Under the pieces are notes generated by a model. The model was not told the origin of the DNA. It was given only the letters and a program-made list of their open reading frames with translations, and did not search any database. Position numbers and translations under genes: made by a program. From Streptomyces eurythermus (lineage in GTDB: Bacteria; Actinomycetota; Actinomycetes; Streptomycetales; Streptomycetaceae), in the NCBI RefSeq assembly GCF_014649115.1, contig NZ_BMSK01000022.1:62001-126000 (forward strand): DNA of 64,000 nucleotides. The letters are read 5' to 3'. Of the stretch, positions 1 through 8,001 are shown piece after piece (the stretch's first letter is position 1; each line of letters opens with the position of its first letter).

Positions 1-738
1 CCGATGGCGACCTACCTGGCCACCGCCACCATCGGCGAGTTCGACGTGCGCACCGGACGGACCCCCGGCGGCATCCCGGTCTACGTGGCGATCGACCCGG
101 TGCTGAAGAACGCCAACAACGTCGACGTCTACGGAGTCACCTCCGCCGTCACCGACTACTGGTCGCAGGTCTTCGGGCCCTACCCCTTCGAGGAGACCGG
201 TGCCATCGTCGACGACATGCCGCAGGCCGGGTTCTCGCTGGAGGTGCAGTCCAAGCCCGCGTACTCGGCGGTGCGCGGCGAGGGGACGATCGTGCACGAG
301 CTGGCCCACCAGTGGTTCGGCGACTCGGTGAGCGTGGCGCACTGGAACGACATCTGGCTCAACGAGGGCTTCGCCAGCTACGCCCAGTGGCTGTGGACCG
401 AGCACAAGGGCACCCGCTCCGCCCACGACTCCTTCCGCGCCGCATACGACGCCCGGCCCGCCGACTCCACGTTCTGGCAGGTCAGGCCGGGTGCCCCGGA
501 GCGGGACACCATGTTCGCCTCCGCCGTCTACCAGCGCGGCGCGATGACGCTCCAGATGCTGCGCGAGCGGATCGGCGACCCGGCGTTCTTCCGGCTGCTA
601 CCGGCCTGGACCCGGCTCCACCGGTACGGCAACGCCTCCACCGCCGACTTCATCCGCCTCGCCGAGCGGGTCAGCGGGCGGCAGCTGGACGACCTCTTCG
701 ACACCTGGCTGTTCACACCAGGGAAACCTGCCCTCTGA
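1..738 (+). CDS. M1 family zinc metallopeptidase, C-terminal part (5' end outside window)
   Basis: Only the last 245 or so residues are visible; the reading frame is open from base 1. The zinc site is clear: HELAHQWFGD (HEXXH) about residue 98 of the visible part and the third ligand in WLNEGFASY about 20 residues later. The usual GAMEN exopeptidase signature is represented by a diverged AGFSLEVQ. Family knowledge: M1 enzymes cleave N-terminal residues from peptides, and Streptomyces encode several secreted members. The signal peptide, if any, lies upstream of the window. The gene ends 46 nt before the next start on the same strand. Confidence 0.9.
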   Translation, partial: PMATYLATATIGEFDVRTGRTPGGIPVYVAIDPVLKNANNVDVYGVTSAVTDYWSQVFGPYPFEETGAIVDDMPQAGFSLEVQSKPAYSAVRGEGTIVHELAHQWFGDSVSVAHWNDIWLNEGFASYAQWLWTEHKGTRSAHDSFRAAYDARPADSTFWQVRPGAPERDTMFASAVYQRGAMTLQMLRERIGDPAFFRLLPAWTRLHRYGNASTADFIRLAERVSGRQLDDLFDTWLFTPGKPAL

Positions 739-784
739 CCTGGCTTTGTAAGGTTCGGGTGCTCTGACAGTAGAGAATGTCAGG

Positions 785-1444
785 GTGCAGCTCCAGCAAC
801 TCTTCAGTCCCTCCGTCCAGCACACGCTCGATGTGATCGGGATCTTCGTGTTCGCGATCTCCGGCGCCCTGCTGGCCGTCCGGAAGAACTTCGACGTGTT
901 CGGCATCGCCGTGCTCGCCGAGGTCACCGCGCTGGGCGGCGGGCTGTTCCGGGACGTGATCATCGGGGCCGTCCCCCCGGCGGCCTTCACGGACCTCGGG
1001 TACTTCGTCACCCCGCTGCTCGCCGCGCTCGTCGTGTTCTTCCTGCATCCGCACGTGGAGCGCATCCAGTCGGCGGTGCTCGTCTTCGACGCGGCCGGCC
1101 TCGGCCTGTTCTGCGTCAGCGGCACGACGAAGGCGTACAGCTACGGCCTCGGACTGACCGCGTCGGCGACGCTGGGCCTGGCCACCGCCGTCGGCGGCGG
1201 TGTGCTGCGGGACGTGCTGGCCAATGAGGTGCCCTCGCTGCTGCGCTGGGACCGCGACCTGTACGCGGTCCCGGCGATCGTGGGCTCCGCGATGGTGGTG
1301 CTGTGCATCCGCTACGACATGCTCACCCCGCTCACCAGCGGGTTCGCGGCGCTCACGGCGTTCGTGCTGCGCCTGCTCGCGATGCGGTTCCACTGGCGGG
1401 CACCGCGTGCGTGGAACCGGCGCTCGACGGTGACGGAGGAGTAG
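785..1444 (+). CDS. TRIC-type (UPF0126) membrane cation channel family protein
   Basis: The 219-residue product is hydrophobic throughout, with about seven membrane segments in two similar halves. The glycine-rich repeats ALGGGLFRDVIIG (near residue 57) and AVGGGVLRDVLANE (near residue 138) are the paired signature of the bacterial UPF0126/TRIC family, which form trimeric K+ or cation channels. The GTG start at 785 follows GAGAAT by 6 nt, so translation may be leaderless. Its last 92 bp overlap the 3' end of the convergent esterase gene, an unusually long coding overlap. The physiological ion is not known. Confidence 0.85.
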   Translation: MQLQQLFSPSVQHTLDVIGIFVFAISGALLAVRKNFDVFGIAVLAEVTALGGGLFRDVIIGAVPPAAFTDLGYFVTPLLAALVVFFLHPHVERIQSAVLVFDAAGLGLFCVSGTTKAYSYGLGLTASATLGLATAVGGGVLRDVLANEVPSLLRWDRDLYAVPAIVGSAMVVLCIRYDMLTPLTSGFAALTAFVLRLLAMRFHWRAPRAWNRRSTVTEE

Positions 1445-2603
1445 CGGCCCCGGCGACGGAGGTGCCCCGCCCCTCGGCGTGGCTCTGGCCCATCCGGAGG
1501 GTCAGCCAGCGGAAGACGGTGGTGACCTGCGGGCGCCACAGCGCCATGGTGTGCCCGCCCGCGCTGCGCGGCAGGAGGACCACGCGCACGGTGGTGGGCG
1601 CCTTGGCGGCCGACTCCAGCGCCATGCCCGCCTGGTAGCCGTCGCCGGACTGGCCGGACAGGTACAGCGCGACCGGCGGCGGGGCGGCCGCCCCGCGCAG
1701 CAGCAGGTAAGGGTTGTTCGCGGCGCGCAGGGCGGGGGTCTGTGCGGCGAGGGAGTCGCGTTCGCCGATCGGGTCGTTGTAGCCGGACATGCTCACCGCG
1801 GCCCGGTACCGGTCGGGGTGCGCCACGGCCAGCTTGACCGCGCAGTGCGCGCCCGCCGAGTACCCGGCCACCGCCCAGCCGCGCGGGGCGGGCTGGACCC
1901 GGAAGTTGTCCTTGACCATCTTGGGCACGTCGATGCTGAGCCAGCTGTCGGCGTTGACCCGGCCGGGGATGTTGGCGCAGCCGGTGTCCACGCCGGCCAG
2001 CAGATTGGTGCGCGGGGCGACCAGGACGAACGGCGCCACCCGGCCCTCGCGCATCAGCGGCAGCAGCTGCTCGGCGGCGCGCAGCGAGCCGAACCATGCC
2101 TTCGCCGAGCCCGGGTAGCCCGGCAGCAGCTCCACCACGGGGAACTCGTGGTGCCGGTAGGCCGGGTCGTCGTACTGCGGCGGCAGCCAGACGTAGACCT
2201 CGGCGTTCACCCCGGAGACGCGGCCCTTGAGCTGGGTGACGCGCACGGGGCCGGCCGCGCGCATGCCGGGTCCGCCGACGGGCCGGAAGGTCTGCCGGAC
2301 CCTGGGCAGCCGCTGCACCTGGATGCCGCCGGTGCCGTCCCGGCCGAGGTCGGCGGCCCGCTGCACGTGGTCGCCGGTGCCGAGCAGGTCGGCCCAGCTG
2401 TCGTACAGGTTGTTCTGGTTGTTGACCAGCACGAAGACCAGGGTGACGGCCGTGCCCTGGGCGAACAGCAGCATCAGTACGCGGGCCGCCGCCCGCAGCG
2501 GTCTGGGCCCGCGCATCCGTGACCACAGCGCGAGCGGCAGTACGAGGGCGACCACGGACAGCAGGACGGCGGTGCAGAGGAACGGAGTCCCGGTGAGGCT
2601 CAT
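1353..2603 (-). CDS. membrane-anchored alpha/beta hydrolase, esterase (antigen 85/esterase D-like)
   Basis: The 416-residue protein begins with two hydrophobic segments (roughly residues 5-25 and 40-60), then an extracytoplasmic alpha/beta-hydrolase domain. The nucleophile elbow is GYSAGAH, and an HTMALWR stretch near the end supplies the probable catalytic histidine. The family includes mycolyltransferase/esterase D proteins acting on ester-linked substrates outside the cell; the substrate cannot be told here. I take the ATG at 2603 because an in-frame upstream ATG (2696) precedes a non-hydrophobic extension. The C-terminal tail rich in Ala, Ser and Pro overlaps the convergent channel gene and may be a stop-codon readthrough-type extension of the conserved domain. 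Confidence 0.8.
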   Translation of the reverse strand: MSLTGTPFLCTAVLLSVVALVLPLALWSRMRGPRPLRAAARVLMLLFAQGTAVTLVFVLVNNQNNLYDSWADLLGTGDHVQRAADLGRDGTGGIQVQRLPRVRQTFRPVGGPGMRAAGPVRVTQLKGRVSGVNAEVYVWLPPQYDDPAYRHHEFPVVELLPGYPGSAKAWFGSLRAAEQLLPLMREGRVAPFVLVAPRTNLLAGVDTGCANIPGRVNADSWLSIDVPKMVKDNFRVQPAPRGWAVAGYSAGAHCAVKLAVAHPDRYRAAVSMSGYNDPIGERDSLAAQTPALRAANNPYLLLRGAAAPPPVALYLSGQSGDGYQAGMALESAAKAPTTVRVVLLPRSAGGHTMALWRPQVTTVFRWLTLRMGQSHAEGRGTSVAGAATPPSPSSAGSTHAVPASGTASRAGAARTP

Positions 2604-2754
2604 GTCCTCATAGAGGGGATTCCGGGGGAGCGGGTTGTGGACGTGTCCGGACACTTGCCGAGAAATTGCCCGATCTTCACCGGGGGACGAGATCACAACG
2701 GGGCGCCCGCAAGGAAAGCTACCGCTTAGTATTTATATGTTGTACCGTTCGCGC

Positions 2755-3615
2755 ATGGCAGAAGCAGCTACCGTTCCCGCCTCGCCGGCCGCGATCGGCG
2801 ACAGCGAGTTCGACCGCGACACCGCGGTCACCCGGCGCGAGCCCGGCGTCTACGACATCGACCTCTCGGCCGGCTGGACCATCATCAGCGCCGTCAACGG
2901 CGGCTATCTGCTGGCCGTGCTCGGCCGGGCGCTCGCGGACACCCTCCCGCACCCGGACCCCTTCTCCATCACCGCCCACTACCTGACCGCCTCGCGGCCC
3001 GGTCCGGCGGTCGTCCGCACCGAGACCGTCCGCGCCGGCCGCACCCTCTCCACCGGCCAGGCCTCGCTCTTCCAGTACGACGACGAGGGCAACGAGGTCG
3101 AACGCATCCGCGTCCTCGCCTCCTACGGCGACCTCGCCGCCCTCCCCGACGACGTCCGCACGACGGCCACCCCGCCCCCGATCCCGCCGCTGGAGCGGTG
3201 CCTCGGCCCCGAGGACGGCCCGGCCCCGATCGACGGCAGCAACGCCATCGCCGACCGGCTGATGATCAAGCTGGACCCCGCCACCACCGGCTGGGCCCTC
3301 GGCGCCCCCTCCGGCAAGGGCGAGATGCGCGCCTGGTTCGGCCTCGCCGACGGCCGCGACGCCGACCCGCTCTCGCTGCTCCTCGCCGTGGACGCCCTGC
3401 CGCCCACCGCCTTCGAACTGGGCCTCAAGGGCTGGGTGCCGACCGTGGAACTCACCGTCCACGTGCGCCGGCGTCCGGCCCCCGGCCCGCTGCGGATCTC
3501 GATCACCACCCGCAACCTGGCCGGCGGCTTCCTGGAGGAGGACGCCGAGGTGTGGGACAGCGCGGACCGGCTGGTCGCGCAGTCCCGCCAGCTGGCCCGG
3601 GTCAGGCTCGGCTGA
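2755..3615 (+). CDS. thioesterase family protein (double hotdog, acyl-CoA thioesterase II-like)
   Basis: The product, about 286 residues, reads as two hotdog halves. The first carries the typical INGGYLLAVLGRAL helix and ITAHYLTASRPGPAVV strand; the second ends in TVHVRRRPAPGPLRIS followed by AEVWDSADRLVAQSRQLAR, all usual for TesB-like actinobacterial thioesterases that hydrolyse acyl-CoA. No substrate is implied by the neighbours. An in-frame ATG at 2737 lies 18 nt upstream; I prefer 2755 because a TAGTAT -10-like box at 2728-2733 would place the transcript start just before it. The stop overlaps the 3' end of the convergent TIGR03086 gene by 14 bp. Confidence 0.82.
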   Translation: MAEAATVPASPAAIGDSEFDRDTAVTRREPGVYDIDLSAGWTIISAVNGGYLLAVLGRALADTLPHPDPFSITAHYLTASRPGPAVVRTETVRAGRTLSTGQASLFQYDDEGNEVERIRVLASYGDLAALPDDVRTTATPPPIPPLERCLGPEDGPAPIDGSNAIADRLMIKLDPATTGWALGAPSGKGEMRAWFGLADGRDADPLSLLLAVDALPPTAFELGLKGWVPTVELTVHVRRRPAPGPLRISITTRNLAGGFLEEDAEVWDSADRLVAQSRQLARVRLG

Positions 3616-4183
3616 GCGGCACCCGCCCCAGCCAGGCCGCCAGCCGCTCGTAGGCGCCGGCTCCCTCGGGGGCCGGCACCGGCGCGTCGAAGGGGCGGCC
3701 CTCCCTGGGCCCCTCCGGCAGCGCCTCCCGCGCGGCGGCCAGCGAGAACTCGGCCAGCTCCGGATCGAGCGCGAGCGGCCGGCCGATCGCCTCCGACAGG
3801 TCCCAGGTGTGCGTCACGATCTCCATGACGTACGCCGACAGGGCGGCCCGCCCGGAGATCTCCCCCCAGGGAACCGTCACCGACGACGCCATCCGCTCGT
3901 CGCTCTCCCAGGTCTTCAGCGCCCGCCGGCGGACCTCGTCGTAGGCCGCGGCCCAGCCGTCGTCGGGCACGTCCGGCGCGGTCATCGGCTCGCCCTGCCC
4001 CGCGCCGGTCTCGCCGACGACGGCGATCCGGCGGGTGCCGCCGACGACATGGCCGAGCAGCGCGCGCACGTCGTACTCGGCACACGGGGTGGGCGCGGTC
4101 AGCTGCTCGGGACGCACGGCCTCGACGAGCCGGGCCGCCTGGGCGGTGGCACGGGTGTACAGCGGACGGGGATCGGTGTTCAT
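3602..4183 (-). CDS. TIGR03086 family metal-binding protein (DinB/mycothiol-dependent isomerase N-terminal fold)
   Basis: This 193-residue protein has the family hallmarks: an N-terminal TPCAEYDVRALLGHVVGG with the first metal-ligand histidine, and a central YVMEIVTHTWDLSEAIGRP containing the HTWD metal-binding motif. Related DinB-fold proteins bind a divalent metal and some are thiol-dependent transferases using mycothiol; no specific reaction is known for this subfamily. It is divergently transcribed from a WYL regulator across a region holding a perfect 9-bp inverted repeat, so it is the likely target of that regulator. Confidence 0.85.
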   Translation of the reverse strand: MNTDPRPLYTRATAQAARLVEAVRPEQLTAPTPCAEYDVRALLGHVVGGTRRIAVVGETGAGQGEPMTAPDVPDDGWAAAYDEVRRRALKTWESDERMASSVTVPWGEISGRAALSAYVMEIVTHTWDLSEAIGRPLALDPELAEFSLAAAREALPEGPREGRPFDAPVPAPEGAGAYERLAAWLGRVPLSRA

Positions 4184-4286
4184 GACGGCCTTCCTTCACA
4201 GGGGTGGCGGGCGCCCGCGGTGGCGGCACGGGCGCCTGGGCGCCGGATCCGCCGCACCGGGACGGCTCGGGAGTACGTTCCCGCCG

Positions 4287-4311
4287 AAACCTGACATCCG
4301 CCGTCAGGTTT
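4287..4311. promoter_or_regulatory. perfect inverted repeat, likely operator of the adjacent WYL regulator
   Basis: AAACCTGAC (4287-4295) is followed after 7 nt by its exact reverse complement GTCAGGTTT (4303-4311). It lies in the divergent intergenic region between the TIGR03086 gene and the WYL-type regulator, 35 nt upstream of the regulator's GTG. The position and symmetry fit an operator that controls both genes; the binding protein is inferred from position only. Confidence 0.7.
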
Positions 4312-4345
4312 GCCACGGTCACCCGCCCGGCGGGACCCTGGCGCG

Positions 4346-5323
4346 GTGAAGTCCGACCGGCTGTTGTCGATCCTGCTGCTCCTGCAGACCCGGGGCCGGG
4401 TGCCCGCGCCCGAACTCGCCGAACGGCTTCAGGTGTCGGTCCGCACCATCTACCGGGACGTCGAGGCGCTGTCCGCCGCCGGGGTCCCGGTCTACGCCGA
4501 GCGCGGCCGGCACGGCGGCATCGGCCTCCTCGCCGGCTTCCGCACCGATGTCACGGGGCTGACCGCCGACGAGTCCCGGGCCCTGTTCGTGCTGGCCGCC
4601 CAGGGTGCGCACGCCGCGCTCGGCCTGGACGCGGCCCTCGCCTCGGCCCTGCGCAAGGTCATGGCCGCGCTGCCCGCCCCGCACCGCCCCGCCGCCGAGG
4701 TGACCAGCCGCCGGGTGCTGGTCGACGCCACCCGCTGGAAGAGCGGCCCGGAGCGGGCCGCCGACCTCGCGGTGCTCCAGGACGCCGTCTTCTCCGACCG
4801 GCGGCTGAGGCTGCGCTACCGGCACAGCGGGGAGCGGGAGGCGCGGACGTACACCGTCGATCCGTACGGCCTGGTGGCCAAGGCCGGGGTCTGGTACCTG
4901 GTCGCCGACCGGCGCGGCCGGCCCCGGCTGTTCCGCGCCGACCGGGTGCGCCGGGCACGGCTGCTGGACGAGCCCGTACGACGCAGGCCCGGCGTGGAAC
5001 TCGCCGACGCCTGGGAGGAGTTGCGTCGGCGGGTGGAGGAGCGGGAGGGCGGGGTCGAGGTCACCGTGCGGGTCCGGCGCGAGGTGGCCGACATGTTCCG
5101 GCGGATGGCCGCCGCCCAGCTGACGGCGGAGCCCGAGGACGACGGCGAGAGCCCATGGGTCACCGCGCGGCTGGCCTACCCGGCGCTCCGGGCGGTACGC
5201 CAACTCCTCGCGTTCTCCGACCGGGTGGAGCTCCTGGACCCGCCCGAGGCGCGCGCCGAACTGGTGGCGGGGGCGCGTTCGGTGCTGGCGCTGTACGGGG
5301 AGGCGGGGACGGGGGAGGACTGA
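4346..5323 (+). CDS. YafY/DeoR-like transcriptional regulator with WYL domain
   Basis: The 325-residue product starts with a winged helix-turn-helix (VKSDRLLSILLLLQTRGRVPA, then LAERLQVSVRTIYRDVEAL, about residues 1-55) followed by a WYL ligand-sensing domain (TYTVDPYGLVAKAGVWYLVA near residues 170-190) and a C-terminal WCX-like extension. Such regulators repress or activate neighbouring genes in response to ligands or nucleic acid. The GTG at 4346 gives the canonical N terminus; an in-frame ATG at 4310 lies inside the operator and is unlikely. It faces the TIGR03086 gene. Confidence 0.88.
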   Translation: MKSDRLLSILLLLQTRGRVPAPELAERLQVSVRTIYRDVEALSAAGVPVYAERGRHGGIGLLAGFRTDVTGLTADESRALFVLAAQGAHAALGLDAALASALRKVMAALPAPHRPAAEVTSRRVLVDATRWKSGPERAADLAVLQDAVFSDRRLRLRYRHSGEREARTYTVDPYGLVAKAGVWYLVADRRGRPRLFRADRVRRARLLDEPVRRRPGVELADAWEELRRRVEEREGGVEVTVRVRREVADMFRRMAAAQLTAEPEDDGESPWVTARLAYPALRAVRQLLAFSDRVELLDPPEARAELVAGARSVLALYGEAGTGED

Positions 5324-5346
5324 AGAGGTGTGGCGGGTGCGGCGGT

Positions 5347-5973
5347 TCAGTCCAGCCAGTGGGCGCGGCCGAGGGTGATGAGCCGCAGCTGGCGGGTGGC
5401 GAGCCGGGTCACCCGCTCCCGCTCGTCCTCGGGGGCCTCCAGCGCCTCCAGGAACAGCGAGGCGGTGATGAGCATCTGGTCGACGTAGAGGTGCGCGAGC
5501 ATCAGCAGGTCGTCCTCGCTCCAGCCCTCCGCCTCCCGGTCCTTGGCCAGCTCGGCCCGCACCTCCTCGGCGAACCGGTACAGCTGGGCCCGGATGGCCT
5601 CCCGTACGGGCTGCACGCCCCCGTGCCGTTCGCGGGCGATGAACCTCACGTGTGCGGGGTACTCGGCCACATGACGGGCGATCAGCTCGACGGCGCGCGC
5701 GATGCGTTCCTCGCTGTCTCCCGTGGTGGACACCGTCGTCCGCACCATCGGATGCAGGCTGCCCAGCGCCTCGTCGACCAGGGCCACCCCGAGGTCGGCG
5801 GTCGAGCGGAAGTGCCGGTAGAAGGCGGTCGGGGCGACCCCGACGGCCCGGGTGACCTCGCGCAGGCCCAGGCTGCTCAGGCTCTGCTCCTCCAGCAGGG
5901 CGAGCGCCGCGTCGAGGAACGCCTGCCGGGTCTTCTGCTTCTGGGCCTGCCGGATGCCGAGGGTGTGACTCAT
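5347..5973 (-). CDS. TetR family repressor, FadR/DesT-like
   Basis: The 208-residue protein has a TetR DNA-binding domain (TRQAFLDAALALLEEQSLSS followed by LGLREVTRAVGVAPTAFYRHF, residues about 15-60). The C-terminal half resembles the fatty-acid-responsive FadR/FasR type, so an acyl-CoA ligand is possible but inferred. The gene is divergent from two small membrane-protein genes, and the intergenic region carries three copies of ACAACTGTT, two of them in a symmetrical arrangement. One copy lies 13 nt upstream of this start codon, consistent with autorepression. Confidence 0.85.
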   Translation of the reverse strand: MSHTLGIRQAQKQKTRQAFLDAALALLEEQSLSSLGLREVTRAVGVAPTAFYRHFRSTADLGVALVDEALGSLHPMVRTTVSTTGDSEERIARAVELIARHVAEYPAHVRFIARERHGGVQPVREAIRAQLYRFAEEVRAELAKDREAEGWSEDDLLMLAHLYVDQMLITASLFLEALEAPEDERERVTRLATRQLRLITLGRAHWLD

Positions 5974-5985
5974 GTCATCCAGTTA

Positions 5986-6065
5986 ACAACTGTTCTCCGG
6001 AATTGGAAAGCCGCGAGAAGCGCTAGACTCGAAGTCAGTGAACAACTGTTACTACAACTGTTCAC
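5986..6065. promoter_or_regulatory. triple ACAACTGTT operator region of the TetR repressor
   Basis: ACAACTGTT occurs at 5986-5994, 6042-6050 and 6054-6062. The second and third copies lie inside GTGAACA (6038-6044) and TGTTCAC (6059-6065), which are exact inverted arms with a 14-nt centre. The first copy sits by the TetR start and the pair sits upstream of the divergent small membrane protein gene, so one repressor could control both directions. Protein binding is inferred. Confidence 0.65.
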
Positions 6066-6118
6066 CCAAACTTCACACCGGCCGAACACGAGGCAAACCG
6101 GAGGGGGGATTCGATCCC

Positions 6119-6283
6119 ATGCTGTTCCTCGTCGCCGCGCTCATGCTGCTCGGAGTGGTGCTGGGCACCGTGGCCCACGCGCCGCTGACCGTCAGCGCCG
6201 TCCTGGCCGCCGTCATCGCCGTCTGGCTCGGCGTCTTCGCGCTCCGCGAGCGCCACGGCCGCCGCCGCACGTCGTCCGACTGA
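6119..6283 (+). CDS. small membrane protein, 54 residues, unknown function
   Basis: The product consists of two hydrophobic segments (about residues 1-20 and 24-42) and a basic tail ending RERHGRRRTSSD, so it should span the membrane twice with the tail in the cytoplasm. I chose the ATG at 6119 because GAGGGGGG lies a few bases upstream; a longer in-frame ORF from 6038 begins inside the operator palindrome. It is the first gene downstream of the TetR operators and is followed 31 nt later by another small membrane protein. No family recognised. Confidence 0.6.
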   Translation: MLFLVAALMLLGVVLGTVAHAPLTVSAVLAAVIAVWLGVFALRERHGRRRTSSD

Positions 6284-6314
6284 CCGTCGCGCAGTCTTCC
6301 GGGAGCTGAGCACC

Positions 6315-6596
6315 ATGCACCTCACCGCACCGGCCGGCACCGGCCGCACCGACACGCGTCCGCGCACCCGGGACGCCGACGGCATGGCCGTCGCGTCCTT
6401 CATCCTCGGCCTCCTCGGCCTGCTCGTCCTCAACCTCCTCCTCGGCCCGATCGCCATCGTCCTCGCCGTGGCCGCCCTCTGGCGCGGCACGGCCCGCCGG
6501 GGCCGCGCCTGCCTGGGCCTCGCCCTGGGCGTCGCCGACCTGGTGATCCTGGCCGTGTCGATGGAGGTCACGGGGACGGTGTCCTGGAGCCTGTGA
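6315..6596 (+). CDS. DUF4190 domain membrane protein
   Basis: The 93-residue protein has the DUF4190 layout: a polar N terminus, then DADGMAVASFILGLLGLLVL forming the first membrane segment, a short turn, a second segment, and GLALGVADLVILAVSMEV as the last. Function of the family is unknown. It is probably cotranscribed with the preceding small membrane protein under the TetR-type regulator. Confidence 0.75.
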   Translation: MHLTAPAGTGRTDTRPRTRDADGMAVASFILGLLGLLVLNLLLGPIAIVLAVAALWRGTARRGRACLGLALGVADLVILAVSMEVTGTVSWSL

Positions 6597-6723
6597 GGGG
6601 CGGGGCCCTTCTTCCGCCGGGCGGGTCGCCGACGGGTCCGCGTGCGCCGGAGCGGGCCGCGTTCCGGCCAACCCCCCTCGCGGCCCGGCCCGGCCGCGGG
6701 GGAGCCGTAGAATCGGCCTCACC

Positions 6724-7893
6724 ATGGCTTACCTCGACCACGCCGCGACCACCCCGATGCTCCCGGAGGCGGCAGAGGCGCTCACCGCCCAGCTGAGCAT
6801 CACGGGCAACGCCTCCTCCCTCCACGCGTCCGGCAGGCAAGCCCGCCGCACGGTCGAGGAAGCCCGCGAAACCCTCGCGGAAGCGCTCGGCGCCCGCCCC
6901 AGCGAGGTCGTGTTCACCTCGGGCGGCACCGAGGCCGACAACCTCGCCGTCAAGGGCCTGTACTGGTCCCGCGTCGCCGCCGACCCCGCCCGCACCCGCG
7001 TCCTCGCCAGCCCCGTCGAGCACCACGCCGTCCTCGACGCCGTGCACTGGCTCGGCGAGCACGAGGGCGCCACCGTCGAGTACCTCCCCGTCGACGCCTA
7101 CGGCCGCGTCCACCCCGAGGCGCTGCGCGAGGCCATCGTCCGCGACCCCGGCGATGTCGCCCTGGCCACCGTGATGTGGGCCAACAACGAGATCGGCACC
7201 CTCATGCCGGTCCGGGAACTCGCCGACGTCGCCGCCGAGTTCGGCGTCCCGCTGCACGCCGACGCGGTCCAGGCATTCGGGCAGGTCCCCGTCGACTTCG
7301 CCGCCTCCGGCCTCGCCGCCATGACCGTCTCCGGCCACAAGATCGGCGGCCCGTACGGCATCGGCGCCCTGCTCCTGGGCCGCGAGTACACCCCCGTACC
7401 CGTCCTGCACGGCGGCGGCCAGGAACGGCACGTCCGCTCCGGCACGCTCGACGTACCCGCCGTCGCCTCCTTCGCCGTCGCCGGGCGGCTCGCCGCCGAG
7501 CGCCGGGAGCGGTTCGCGCGGGAGGTCGGCGGCCTGCGCGACCGGCTGGTCGACGCCGTGCGCGGCGCGGTGCCGGACGCGATCCTCGGCGGCGACCCGG
7601 CACCCGGGGGCCGGCTCCCCGCCAACGCCCACTTCACCTTCCCCGGCTGCGAGGGCGACTCCCTGCTGCTCCTGCTGGACGCCCAGGGCATCGAGTGCTC
7701 CACCGGCTCCGCCTGCACCGCGGGCGTCGCCCAGCCCAGCCATGTCCTCCTCGCCACCGGCACCGACCCGGACCTGGCCCGCGGCACCCTGCGCTTCTCC
7801 CTCGGCCACACTTCCACGGAGGCGGACGTCGAGGCGGTGGCGAAGGCGATCGGCCCGGCGGTGGAACGCGCCCGCGCGGCCGGGCTCACCTAG
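6724..7893 (+). CDS. cysteine desulfurase (IscS/NifS family)
   Basis: This 389-residue PLP enzyme removes sulfur from cysteine as an enzyme persulfide. Visible marks: N-terminal YLDHAATTPM, EHHAVLD, HADAVQAFGQ, the PLP-lysine motif SGHKIGGPYGIGALL, and the catalytic cysteine in ECSTGSACTAG on the mobile loop. It lies upstream of mnmA, which needs an IscS-type sulfur donor for tRNA 2-thiouridine, though an oppositely oriented amidase gene separates them. A TAGAAT -10-like box at 6708-6713 places the start of transcription very close to the ATG. The stop codon lies inside the first unit of a 26-bp tandem repeat. Confidence 0.93.
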   Translation: MAYLDHAATTPMLPEAAEALTAQLSITGNASSLHASGRQARRTVEEARETLAEALGARPSEVVFTSGGTEADNLAVKGLYWSRVAADPARTRVLASPVEHHAVLDAVHWLGEHEGATVEYLPVDAYGRVHPEALREAIVRDPGDVALATVMWANNEIGTLMPVRELADVAAEFGVPLHADAVQAFGQVPVDFAASGLAAMTVSGHKIGGPYGIGALLLGREYTPVPVLHGGGQERHVRSGTLDVPAVASFAVAGRLAAERRERFAREVGGLRDRLVDAVRGAVPDAILGGDPAPGGRLPANAHFTFPGCEGDSLLLLLDAQGIECSTGSACTAGVAQPSHVLLATGTDPDLARGTLRFSLGHTSTEADVEAVAKAIGPAVERARAAGLT

Positions 7894-8001
7894 CCTGCCC
7901 GCCGGCCGGGCTCACCTGGCCTGCCCGCCGGCCGGGCTCACCTGGCCTGCCCGCCGGCCGGGCTCACCTGGCCTGCCCGCCGGCCGGGCTCACCTGGCCG
8001 G
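7879..8001. repeat. 26-bp tandem repeat, about 4.7 copies, between convergent genes
   Basis: The unit begins GCCGGGCTCACCTGGCCTGC and continues CCGCCG. Copies start at 7879, 7905, 7931, 7957 and 7983, the last being partial; copy 1 differs by one base, giving the TAG stop of the cysteine desulfurase. The last copy supplies the TGA stop of the convergent amidase. The repeats therefore look like serial duplication of a gene end, and copy number is likely to vary between strains. Confidence 0.9.

Noticed and set aside
7879..8001. CRISPR array
   Set aside because: Units are contiguous 26-bp tandem copies with no spacers and no cas genes.
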